Part shown: positions 1-6,224 of the stretch, in pieces
Layout of the letters: the number at the start of each line of letters is the position of its first letter
Position numbering within the stretch: position 1 is the stretch's first letter
From: Bacteroidota bacterium
GTDB lineage: Bacteria; Bacteroidota; Bacteroidia; Bacteroidales; UBA1715
Assembly: GCA_029266015.1 (NCBI GenBank)
Contig: JAJUFK010000069.1
Coordinates: 1 to 10,351 of the forward strand
Reading direction: 5' to 3'
Length of the DNA: 10,351 nt
Position numbers and translations under genes: made by a program
The notes under the pieces: model-generated
The model's database searches: none
What the model was told of the DNA's origin: nothing
The model's input: the letters and a program-made list of their open reading frames with translations, nothing else

Positions 1-1
1 A

Positions 2-226
2 ACTTCAATAGGTGCCGAAGGTATACATGCTGTCCATAATGAATCAATATGTATAGCTGATTCTGTACAAGAATTTATTGATGCGGTTGTATTATTAATA
101 AAAAAATATGAATTACGTTGTGCCATTGAAAAAAATGCAGTTACATTTGTTTCGTCAAATTTTGATAATACAACTATTATTTCAAAATTGATTGAATTTT
201 ATAAAAAACATGGCTCTGTTGATTGA
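2..226 (+). CDS. Glycosyltransferase, GT4-like family, C-terminal end (5' truncated by window edge)
   Basis: An open frame enters from the left edge and ends at TGA 224-226, leaving 74 residues. It opens with TSIGAEGIH and continues with IADSVQEFIDAV and a final amphipathic stretch ending in FYKKHGSVD. That order (a small/Gly turn after the second Rossmann core, then an AD-x3-EF helix) is typical of the C-terminal nucleotide-sugar-binding domain of GT4 (group 1) glycosyltransferases. The catalytic E-x7-E region would lie before the window, so donor and acceptor cannot be judged. Its last 17 bases overlap the start of the next glycosyltransferase, which suggests one operon and translational coupling. 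The family call rests on a short fragment and is moderate. Confidence 0.65.
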   Translation, partial: TSIGAEGIHAVHNESICIADSVQEFIDAVVLLIKKYELRCAIEKNAVTFVSSNFDNTTIISKLIEFYKKHGSVD

Positions 227-1388
227 AATTATATTTTGGTTTTGTGGCTTGTGTATACTTCACAGCTATGTATTGTTTCCGATTATTTTGTATGTATTAG
301 CTCAATATAAAAAGCAAAATACAATAATTTATGATGCTGCCGACACTCTTCCATTTGTATCAATAGTAATAGCTGCATACAATGAAGAACAGGTTATAGA
401 AGAAAAAATCAAAAGCATTTTTAACACTTCTTATCCACATCATTTATTTGATGTACATATAGGTTCTGATAATTCAAGCGATGCTACAAATAGTATTATT
501 CAAACATATTGTGCTCAATATTCAAATTTGCATTTACATGCTTTTACTACACGCCAAGGTAAAGCGCAAATTATTAATACTTTAACAGAGCAAGCTAAGG
601 GGAGTATTATAGTATTAACCGATGCTAACGTGTATTTTGAATATACTACTCTATATGAATTGGTAAAACACTATAAAAATGAAGATATAGCTTTGGTGGG
701 AGGGTTAATAATTAATACAAATGTTAAAAAAACAGGAATTTCGTATCAAGAAAAAACATATTTAACATTTGAAAATACTATTAAATACAGAGAAGGAGTT
801 ATTTGGGGAACTATGATTGGTGCATTCGGAGGAGTATATTCTATTCGTAAAGAATATTATCATCCGGTTCCTAAAAATTATTTTATGGACGATTTTTATA
901 TAACAATGCATGTGTTACAAGATGGTAAAAAAGCCATTCTTGAACCTAAAGCTGTTTGTTTTGAAGATATTTCTAATATAATATATGAAGAATTTAGACG
1001 AAAAGTAAGAATATCAATTGGTAATTTCCAAAATTTACAAACATTTAAATCATTAGCATACAATATATTTACCGGATTAGGATTTAGCTTTGTATCACAT
1101 AAAATATTACGATGGCTTACTCCATTCTTCCTTATTATATGTTTTGTGTTGTCAGGAGTATTAGCTATTGATAGTATATTGTATTTGTATGTTTTTACAA
1201 TACAATTATTGTTAATGTTTATTCCATTGGTAGATTTTGTGTTGCAAAAGTTTTCAATTCATATAAAAGTTATACGATTTATAACCCATTTTTATTCTAT
1301 GAACTTGGCGTTATTTTTAGGTTTTTTTAAATATTTAAAAGGAATAAATTCAAATGTGTGGCAACCAACAAAACGAAACCAAAATTAA
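210..1388 (+). CDS. Membrane-anchored family 2 glycosyltransferase
   Basis: The protein has 392 residues if started at ATG 210; a TTG at 192 would add six residues but is a less likely start. It probably moves a sugar from a nucleotide-sugar donor to a polysaccharide or lipid-linked acceptor at the inner membrane. An N-terminal hydrophobic helix (about residues 4-30) precedes the GT-A domain. Visible motifs are SIVIAAYNEE (about 51-60), the GSDNSSD donor-site acidic cluster (85-91), TDAN as the DxD-like motif (137-140), MDDF (226-229) and an FED acid (251-253) as likely base region, followed by RRKVRISIGN. Two or three hydrophobic segments (about 302-350) and an amphipathic C-terminus ending VWQPTKRNQN follow. 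It lies between another glycosyltransferase and ribBA, overlapping both, so it is probably the last sugar-transfer gene of a surface polysaccharide cluster. Family call is firm; substrate is unknown. Confidence 0.88.
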   Translation: MALLIEIIFWFCGLCILHSYVLFPIILYVLAQYKKQNTIIYDAADTLPFVSIVIAAYNEEQVIEEKIKSIFNTSYPHHLFDVHIGSDNSSDATNSIIQTYCAQYSNLHLHAFTTRQGKAQIINTLTEQAKGSIIVLTDANVYFEYTTLYELVKHYKNEDIALVGGLIINTNVKKTGISYQEKTYLTFENTIKYREGVIWGTMIGAFGGVYSIRKEYYHPVPKNYFMDDFYITMHVLQDGKKAILEPKAVCFEDISNIIYEEFRRKVRISIGNFQNLQTFKSLAYNIFTGLGFSFVSHKILRWLTPFFLIICFVLSGVLAIDSILYLYVFTIQLLLMFIPLVDFVLQKFSIHIKVIRFITHFYSMNLALFLGFFKYLKGINSNVWQPTKRNQN

Positions 1389-2604
1389 GTTTCATTCAAT
1401 AGAAGAAGCTATAGAAGATATTCGCAACGGGAAAATAGTAATAGTTGTGGATAATGAGGATAGAGAAAACGAAGGCGATTTTATTTGTGCTGCAGAACTT
1501 GTAACTCCCGAAATTATTAATTTTATGGCAACTCATGGTAGGGGATTAATATGTGCATCATTACCCGAATATAGGTGCGATGAATTGGATTTAAAACTTA
1601 TGGTTGGGCGTAATACAGCTACTTTTGAGACACCTTTTACAGTTTCTGTTGATTTAATAGGTCATGGGTGTACTACAGGTATTTCGGTGTATGATAGAGC
1701 AAAAACTATAAAAGCATTAGTTGACCCTAATACAAAACCAGAAGATTTGGGTAGGCCGGGACATATATTTCCACTTAAAGCAAAAAATAGAGGAGTATTG
1801 CGTAGACCAGGGCATACCGAAGCTGCCGTTGATTTATCAAGATTAGCCGGTTTAACTCCCGGAGGTGTATTGGTAGAGATAATGAATGAAGATGGTACTA
1901 TGGCTCGATTACCCGATTTGATGAAAATAAGCAAAAAATTTGGTTTAAAAATAGTATCAATTAAAGATCTAATTGCATTTTTAATTGATAAAGAAAGTCT
2001 TGTTGAAATGGGTGAACGTGTGAAGTTGCCAACAGATTTTGGTGATTTTGAATTAATTCCATTTAAACAATTATCTACAGGAATGGAGCATGTTGCTCTT
2101 ATAAAAGGTTCTTGGGAAATACATGAAGCTGTTTTAGTTCGTGTTCATTCATCATGTGTTACCGGTGATATTTTTATGAGTCAACGCTGCGATTGCGGAC
2201 ATCAATTGCATGAAGCAATGAGGTTAGTTCAAAAAGAAGGTAAAGGTGTTGTGTTGTACATGAATCAAGAAGGTAGAGGTATTGGTTTGTTTAACAAAAT
2301 AAAAGCATATAAACTGCAAGAACAAGGATTAGATACTGTAGAGGCTAATATAGAATTAGGTTTTAAAGATGATGAACGTGATTACGGTGTTGGTGCAACA
2401 ATATTGCGCTTACTTGGTATTCGTAAAATGCGATTGTTGACTAATAATCCTACAAAACGTGCCGGGTTAGAAGGATATGGTTTAGAAATTGTTGAAAATA
2501 TACCAATAGAAGTGCCTGTAAATGAGCATAATCATTTTTATATGCAAACCAAAAAAGATAAAATGGGGCATACATTAGATTTTTGTTGTCACTCTAAAAA
2601 GTAA
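1354..2604 (+). CDS. ribBA: Bifunctional 3,4-dihydroxy-2-butanone-4-phosphate synthase / GTP cyclohydrolase II
   Basis: This 416-residue cytosolic enzyme supplies both entry substrates of riboflavin synthesis: DHBP from ribulose 5-phosphate, and the pyrimidine intermediate from GTP. The RibB domain (about 14-208) shows DNEDRENEGDF (33-43), HGRGLIC (61-67), TTGIS (107-111) and RPGHTEAAVDL (151-161). The RibA domain (about 220-412) shows the zinc cysteines C268, C279 and C281 (C-x10-C-x-C), NQEGRGIG (304-311), Y319, and DER at 340-342. A gap-free alignment by eye with the E. coli enzyme places Y319 and R342 on its catalytic Tyr105 and Arg128. LTNNPTKR (362-369) is also present. All key residues of both halves are visible, so both activities are expected. 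The ATG at 1354 gives the usual short N-terminus before FHSIEEAIEDI and overlaps the upstream glycosyltransferase by 35 bases. The product is sure. Confidence 0.97.
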   Translation: MCGNQQNETKIKFHSIEEAIEDIRNGKIVIVVDNEDRENEGDFICAAELVTPEIINFMATHGRGLICASLPEYRCDELDLKLMVGRNTATFETPFTVSVDLIGHGCTTGISVYDRAKTIKALVDPNTKPEDLGRPGHIFPLKAKNRGVLRRPGHTEAAVDLSRLAGLTPGGVLVEIMNEDGTMARLPDLMKISKKFGLKIVSIKDLIAFLIDKESLVEMGERVKLPTDFGDFELIPFKQLSTGMEHVALIKGSWEIHEAVLVRVHSSCVTGDIFMSQRCDCGHQLHEAMRLVQKEGKGVVLYMNQEGRGIGLFNKIKAYKLQEQGLDTVEANIELGFKDDERDYGVGATILRLLGIRKMRLLTNNPTKRAGLEGYGLEIVENIPIEVPVNEHNHFYMQTKKDKMGHTLDFCCHSKK

Positions 2605-2630
2605 ATATCAATTATATAATACTTATTTCA

Positions 2631-3611
2631 ATGGAATTATATCCTTTAAAATTTGAACATATTTATAAAGATAAAATTTGGGGTGGAACACGCTTTAAAA
2701 CCTTATTAAAACGTGTTGATGTTCCATCTGATACGTGTGGCGAAAGTTGGGAAATTTCTGCAGTTGAAGATAATATTTCTATTGTAGCAAATGGTTTTTT
2801 GCAAGGGAATTCGCTACAAGAAATAATAGAGATATATATGGATGAAATTGTTGGTGGTAAAGTGTATGAACAATTTGGACCGGAGTTTCCTCTATTAATT
2901 AAATTTTTAGATTCAAACGATGTATTGTCAGTGCAAGTTCATCCAGACGATGAAGTTGCAAAAAAACGTCACAATGCCTATGGAAAAACAGAAATGTGGT
3001 ATGTGGTAAATGCAGATACTGATGCGGAATTAATAATAGGTTTTGATAAAGATAGTAGTCCTGAAGAATTTATAGAGGCCGTGCAAAACGATTGTATTGA
3101 AGATTTGTTGCATAAACAAGTTGTTCATAATGATGAAGTATTTTTTCTGCCTGCAGGTAGAATTCATGCTATTGGAAAAGGATTGTTGATTGCAGAAATT
3201 CAACAAACATCTGATATTACCTATAGAATTTATGATTTTAACAGAACCGATGAACAAGGAAATACACGAGAATTACATGTTGACTTAGCTGTTGATGTTA
3301 TAGATTATAAGGCTTATACAGACTATAAGACTCATTATACATTAACACAGGGGCCTACTTCTGAATTGGTTTCGTGTAAGTATTTTACAACAAATATTTT
3401 GCATTTTTCGAAACCTATTCGTAAAAACTATTATGAATTTGATTCGTTTGTAATATATATGTGTTTAAAAGGAGAAGCTTTTATTGATTTTGGAGCCGAT
3501 TATACTATACCTATACAACAAGGAGAAACAGTTTTAATTCCAGCAGCATTATATGAAATAGAATTACTAACAAGTTGTGAAACAAAAATAATTGAGGTTT
3601 ATATTGCGTAA
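2631..3611 (+). CDS. manA: Mannose-6-phosphate isomerase, type I (short bacterial form)
   Basis: The protein has 326 residues, the length of the short B. subtilis-like class of zinc-dependent isomerases. It interconverts fructose 6-phosphate and mannose 6-phosphate in the cytosol, feeding GDP-mannose and GDP-fucose for glycans or mannose catabolism. Conserved blocks are KIWGG (15-19), GESWEIS (37-43), GPEFPLLIKFLD (83-94), SVQVHPDD (100-107), GKTEMWYV (118-125), AGRIHAIG (175-182) and TYRIYDFNR (197-205). The likely zinc ligands are Q102, H104, E121 and H179; R199 is the likely catalytic arginine. A C-terminal jelly-roll half (about 240-326) carries KGEAFIDF. It starts 26 bases after ribBA and its TAA shares a base with the next ATG. 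Its position near glycosyltransferases supports a role in sugar-nucleotide supply, but that is inference. The gene could be read as pmi in other naming. Confidence 0.93.
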   Translation: MELYPLKFEHIYKDKIWGGTRFKTLLKRVDVPSDTCGESWEISAVEDNISIVANGFLQGNSLQEIIEIYMDEIVGGKVYEQFGPEFPLLIKFLDSNDVLSVQVHPDDEVAKKRHNAYGKTEMWYVVNADTDAELIIGFDKDSSPEEFIEAVQNDCIEDLLHKQVVHNDEVFFLPAGRIHAIGKGLLIAEIQQTSDITYRIYDFNRTDEQGNTRELHVDLAVDVIDYKAYTDYKTHYTLTQGPTSELVSCKYFTTNILHFSKPIRKNYYEFDSFVIYMCLKGEAFIDFGADYTIPIQQGETVLIPAALYEIELLTSCETKIIEVYIA

Positions 3612-4186
3612 TGATACAAATAGGAAATACACTTATCAGTTTAGATATACTAGAAAAAAAATTTATATGTGATATTACAAAGTGTAAAGGTATTTGTTGT
3701 GTTGAAGGCGATTCAGGAGCACCGTTGACCGATGATGAAACCAAAGTTTTGGCTGAAAGTCTTCCGCAAATACTACCATTTTTAGATTCTGTTCATGTTG
3801 AAATATTAAAAAAACAAGGGGTGTTTTATATTGATCGTGAAGGAGAAAAAGTTACAACTTTAGTAGATAATGCAGAATGCGCGTTTGTGGTTAAAAAAGA
3901 CGGGGTATTATTGTGTGGAATAGAATTAGCATATAAACAAGGATTAGTTTCAATTCCTAAACCAATTTCATGTCATTTATATCCAATACGTTGTAAGCAA
4001 TATCGCGATTTTGAAGCTCTCAATTATGACACTTGGTATATTTGTAAAGATGGTGTAAATAAAGGTAATAATGAAGGGCTAGCTTTATATCAATTTCTTA
4101 AAGCACCATTAATTCGCAAATATGGAGAACAGTGGTATGCTGAATTAGAAATGATTGCACACCATTGGAAGTGTTCCGATAAATAA
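3611..4186 (+). CDS. DUF3109 family cysteine-rich protein
   Basis: A 191-residue soluble protein of the DUF3109 family, whose biochemical role is unknown to me. The signature CKGICCVEGDSGAPL lies at 25-39. Cysteines occur at 20, 25, 29, 30, 90, 102, 121, 128, 145 and 188. The early C-x4-C-x3-CC cluster, the ISCHLYPIR block (119-127) and NYDTWYIC (138-145) recall the Cys-rich zinc/iron-chelating-type domains of the YkgJ group, so metal or Fe-S binding is plausible but inferred. The conserved end reads FLKAPLIRKYGEQWY (162-176). No signal peptide or membrane segment is present. Its ATG overlaps the manA stop as TAATG, so it is probably translated by reinitiation and made together with ManA. It looks like the last gene of the operon, with 140 bases before prs. 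Family call is firm; function is open. Confidence 0.88.
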   Translation: MIQIGNTLISLDILEKKFICDITKCKGICCVEGDSGAPLTDDETKVLAESLPQILPFLDSVHVEILKKQGVFYIDREGEKVTTLVDNAECAFVVKKDGVLLCGIELAYKQGLVSIPKPISCHLYPIRCKQYRDFEALNYDTWYICKDGVNKGNNEGLALYQFLKAPLIRKYGEQWYAELEMIAHHWKCSDK

Positions 4187-4326
4187 CATTAAATATGAGT
4201 AACTGTTAACAATCTTTTAATAATATTTTTTTAACCTTGTGTGTATCAATTAATAAAAAATAGTAGTTTTACCTCGATATTTTAACGTGAAATAAACAAA
4301 TACAAATAGTTAAAAATACTTTATAC
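4187..4326 (+). promoter_or_regulatory. Intergenic region upstream of prs with a weak candidate promoter
   Basis: These 140 bases separate the DUF3109 gene from prs and very probably hold the prs promoter. The best candidate is TAGTTTTA at 4264-4271, one base off the Bacteroidota -7 consensus TAnnTTTG. A TTG at 4237-4239 is the nearest -33 match, but the 24-base gap is longer than usual. No GC-containing hairpin with a T-run was found after the upstream operon, so read-through into prs is possible. The promoter assignment is tentative. Confidence 0.3.
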
Positions 4327-5265
4327 ATGTCAAATAATCAACAAATTAAAATCTTTACAGGAACAGCATCGCGTTACCTTGCCGAAAAAATTGTGGCACA
4401 TTACGGAATAGAATTAGGTGATTCATCGGTTACATTTTTTAGTGATGGAGAGTTTGAACCTCGATTTGATGTATCAGTTCGTGGAAAAGATGTATATATT
4501 GTTCAGTCAACTTTTCAGCCATCAGATAATTTAATGGAATTATTGCTTATGGTTGATGCCGCTAAACGAGCATCGGCACGTCAAGTTACAGCAGTTATGC
4601 CATATTACGGATTTGCTCGTCAGGATAGAAAAGATAAATCGCGAGTGTCAATTGGGGCAAAATTAATTGCAAATTTATTAACAGCTGCAGGAGTTGACAG
4701 GGTAGTAACCATGGATTTACATGCTGGACAAATTCAAGGATTTTTTGATGTGCCGGTAGATCACTTATATGCTTCTACTATATTTGTTCCATATTTACGA
4801 AGTTTACAAATACCTGATTTACTTATAGCAGCTCCTGATATGGGGGGTACCAAACGTGCAAAATCATATGCTAAATTTTTGAATGCAGATATTGCTATTT
4901 GTCATAAAACAAGAACCAAAGCCAATGTGGTTGATTCTATGGAAATAATTGGTGATGTAAAAGGTAAAAATGTAATAATAGTAGATGATATGATAGATAC
5001 TGCAGGTACTATTACTATGGCTGCAAATCTTGTAATGGAACGTGGCGCTACAAGTGTTCGGGCATTATCAACTCATGCCGTATGTTCAGGTCCAGCATGG
5101 GAACGTATTGAAAATAGTGCAATTCAAGAATTGTTAATTACAGATACAATTCCTCATGAAAATCTTTCATCAAAAGTTACCGTTTTATCATGTGCTGCAT
5201 TTTTTGCCGATTCAATTAAAAAAATATATACAAATGAATCAGTTAGTTCAAATTTTATAGTGTAG
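4327..5265 (+). CDS. prs: Ribose-phosphate pyrophosphokinase (PRPP synthase)
   Basis: This 312-residue cytosolic enzyme transfers pyrophosphate from ATP to ribose 5-phosphate, giving PRPP for purine, pyrimidine, NAD, His and Trp synthesis. The length is that of class I enzymes. The N-terminal phosphoribosyltransferase fold carries FSDGEFEPRF (38-47). The flexible ATP-site loop YYGFARQDRKDKSR spans 93-106. DLHAGQIQGFFD (130-141) carries the conserved metal-site histidine, followed by VDHLYA (144-149). APDMGGTKRA (169-178) precedes the catalytic flexible loop with K194, R196 and K198. The PRPP-binding signature IVDDMIDTAGT lies at 218-228. All expected motifs are intact. The ATG at 4327 gives the standard short N-terminus before IKIFTG. 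A terminator follows 33 bases after the stop, so prs appears to be transcribed alone or as the tail of read-through from upstream. Identification is sure. Confidence 0.97.
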   Translation: MSNNQQIKIFTGTASRYLAEKIVAHYGIELGDSSVTFFSDGEFEPRFDVSVRGKDVYIVQSTFQPSDNLMELLLMVDAAKRASARQVTAVMPYYGFARQDRKDKSRVSIGAKLIANLLTAAGVDRVVTMDLHAGQIQGFFDVPVDHLYASTIFVPYLRSLQIPDLLIAAPDMGGTKRAKSYAKFLNADIAICHKTRTKANVVDSMEIIGDVKGKNVIIVDDMIDTAGTITMAANLVMERGATSVRALSTHAVCSGPAWERIENSAIQELLITDTIPHENLSSKVTVLSCAAFFADSIKKIYTNESVSSNFIV

Positions 5266-5267
5266 TG

Positions 5268-5297
5268 TTTGAAAAATAAAAAATATCTCTATATTTG
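5268..5297 (+). promoter_or_regulatory. Consensus Bacteroidota promoter for rplY
   Basis: TTTG at 5268-5271 and TATATTTG at 5290-5297 are exact matches to the -33 (TTTG) and -7 (TAnnTTTG) elements recognised by the Bacteroidota primary sigma factor. The 18-base spacer is near the usual value. The start site would fall roughly at 5301-5306, giving a leader of about 80-85 bases before the rplY ATG. The match is by sequence only. Confidence 0.75.
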
Positions 5298-5298
5298 C

Positions 5299-5329
5299 AG
5301 CCTCGAAAAATAGTTCGGGGCTTTTTTTT
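5299..5329 (+). terminator. Intrinsic terminator after prs
   Basis: AGCCTCG (5299-5305) pairs with CGGGGCT (5316-5322), with one G-U pair. Two further A-U pairs extend the stem and leave a six-base AAATAG loop. Eight Ts follow at 5322-5329. It lies 33 bases after the prs stop. The -7 box of the rplY promoter ends one base before the 5' arm. Confidence 0.8.
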
Positions 5330-5339
5330 AATATTAACC

Positions 5340-5371
5340 GTGTGATGGACAGCGGCAGTTGTAAGTAGCAC
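5340..5371 (+). promoter_or_regulatory. rplY leader hairpin resembling 5S rRNA loop E (putative L25 autoregulatory site)
   Basis: This stretch folds without bulges. GUGU 5340-5343 pairs with GCAC 5368-5371. ACAGC 5349-5353 pairs with GUUGU 5358-5362 around a GGCA loop. Between these helices GAUGG (5344-5348) faces AAGUA (5363-5367). That internal loop reproduces, in order, the non-canonical pairs of E. coli 5S rRNA loop E: G-A, A-U, U-G, G-A, then G opposite A where E. coli has G-G. Loop E is where L25/TL5/CTC proteins bind, and the hairpin ends 15 bases before the L25 start codon. Protein binding there could block ribosome loading. The fold and match were read by eye; the regulatory role is inferred. 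Confidence 0.6.
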
Positions 5372-5386
5372 ATAAAAATTGGTAAT

Positions 5387-5965
5387 ATGCAAAGTATTGA
5401 ATTACAAGGACAATTGCGAACTGCAATTGGAAAATCAGAATCAAAATTAAACCGTGTGAGCGGAAGTATTCCATGTGTATTATATGGAGGTAAAGAAAAC
5501 ATTCATTTTACTGTAGATGAAATAGCGTTTAGTAAAGTGTATATAACTCCTATAGTATATGTTGTTAATTTATCAATAGATGGTAAATCGTATAAAGCGA
5601 TTATTAAAAACATCCAATTTCATCCTGTTACAGATAAAGTATTACATGTTGATTTTTATGAAATATTAGATAATAAACCATTTAGTATAAAATTACCTGT
5701 AAATATTGTAGGTGTATCAGAAGGAGTAAAACAAGGGGGTAAATTACAAGTTAAAATGCGAAAAATAAAAGTAAAAGGTTTATTGAAAGATTTACCTGAT
5801 GTATTAGAAATTGATATTACAAAATTAGGTATAGGTCAATCTATTAAAATGGAATCTTTACAATTTACAAACCTTGTAATAGAAGAACCAAAAAGTGCTG
5901 TGGTTTGCAGTGTAAATCTTACGCGTTCTGCAGCGAGAGCTATGCAACAAGACGGTAAAAAATAA
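5387..5965 (+). CDS. rplY: 50S ribosomal protein L25, long form (general stress protein Ctc / TL5 type)
   Basis: The product is a 192-residue ribosomal protein that binds 5S rRNA in the central protuberance of the large subunit. The N-terminal L25 beta-barrel (about 1-93) shows RTAIGKSESKLNRVSGSIPC (11-30), VLYGG (31-35) and the conserved QFHPVTDKVLHVDFYEI (77-93). The C-terminal TL5/CTC domain (about 96-180) shows LPVNIVGVSEGVKQGG (103-118) and ends in a basic tail RSAARAMQQDGKK. E. coli L25 lacks this second domain; Bacteroidota and Bacillus/Thermus forms have it. The ATG at 5387 gives the normal MxSIELxG start; an ATG at 5345 in the same frame meets a stop after seven codons. It has its own promoter upstream and terminator downstream, so it is monocistronic, and its leader carries a 5S loop E-like hairpin that suggests feedback control by the protein. 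Also named ctc. Confidence 0.93.
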   Translation: MQSIELQGQLRTAIGKSESKLNRVSGSIPCVLYGGKENIHFTVDEIAFSKVYITPIVYVVNLSIDGKSYKAIIKNIQFHPVTDKVLHVDFYEILDNKPFSIKLPVNIVGVSEGVKQGGKLQVKMRKIKVKGLLKDLPDVLEIDITKLGIGQSIKMESLQFTNLVIEEPKSAVVCSVNLTRSAARAMQQDGKK

Positions 5966-5987
5966 TTATATATACATTAGTTTAGTT

Positions 5988-6018
5988 AAAAGGGTGTTAT
6001 TTAAAACACCCTTTTTTT
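5988..6018 (+). terminator. Intrinsic terminator after rplY
   Basis: AAAAGGGTGTT (5988-5998) and AACACCCTTTT (6005-6015) form a perfect 11-bp stem with the six-base loop ATTTAA. The T-run spans 6012-6018. It begins 22 bases after the rplY stop. Because an A-run also precedes the stem it could work in both directions, although no minus-strand gene ends here. Confidence 0.92.
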
Positions 6019-6104
6019 ATGCAATTATGTTAAATAGAAAATGTATTTTTTTTTTATACTTTTACTATAAACAATTATAATAAATTTTTGTAAATCAATA
6101 TTTT

Positions 6105-6130
6105 ATTATTTTATTTCTATATAAAATAAT
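6105..6130. repeat. A/T-only inverted repeat upstream of the outer-membrane protein gene
   Basis: ATTATTTTAT (6105-6114) and ATAAAATAAT (6121-6130) are perfect inverted copies separated by TTCTAT. The repeat sits about 70 bases upstream of the candidate -7 box of the next gene, in a strongly A/T-rich stretch. It could be a regulator site or simply reflect base composition. Apart from this, the 5' terminator and the promoter element, the 259-base gap between rplY and the next gene shows nothing recognisable. Confidence 0.35.
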
Positions 6131-6197
6131 CATATGTAATGTTACTAACAACAATTAATATTTATTCACATTGTGATTTTTATACTATAGTATTTTG

Positions 6198-6205
6198 TAT
6201 ATTTG
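6198..6205 (+). promoter_or_regulatory. Candidate -7 box for the outer-membrane protein gene
   Basis: TATATTTG is an exact TAnnTTTG match. The closest -33-like TTG (6171-6173) is 24 bases upstream, which is longer than usual, so the upstream half is weak. A start near 6211 would give a short leader of about 14 bases before ATG 6225. Confidence 0.5.
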
Positions 6206-6224
6206 AAAATTAATATAATACAAT

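Noticed and set aside
192..209. TTG at 192 as the start of the GT2 glycosyltransferase
   Set aside because: ATG at 210 is six codons downstream, precedes the hydrophobic N-terminal helix directly and is a commoner start.
1662..1934. 90-codon minus-strand open frame inside ribBA
   Set aside because: It lies wholly antisense to a conserved RibB domain and its translation resembles no protein family.
3030..3257. 75-codon minus-strand open frame inside manA
   Set aside because: It is antisense to the conserved zinc-site region of ManA and has no recognisable features.
3511..3744. 77-codon minus-strand open frame across the manA/DUF3109 junction
   Set aside because: It is antisense to two well-supported genes; the hydrophobic composition follows from A/T-rich codons read backwards.
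4199..4216. GTTAAC palindrome after the DUF3109 gene as a terminator stem
   Set aside because: The six-base palindrome has no loop and no GC-rich stem, so it cannot form a useful hairpin.
5345..5368. ATG-initiated seven-codon frame (MDSGSCK) in the rplY leader as a leader peptide
   Set aside because: No ribosome-binding signal or codon pattern supports it, and these bases are better explained by the loop E-like hairpin.
5248..5502. 84-codon minus-strand open frame over the prs-rplY gap
   Set aside because: It would cover the terminator, promoter and leader of rplY and has no protein-like pattern.
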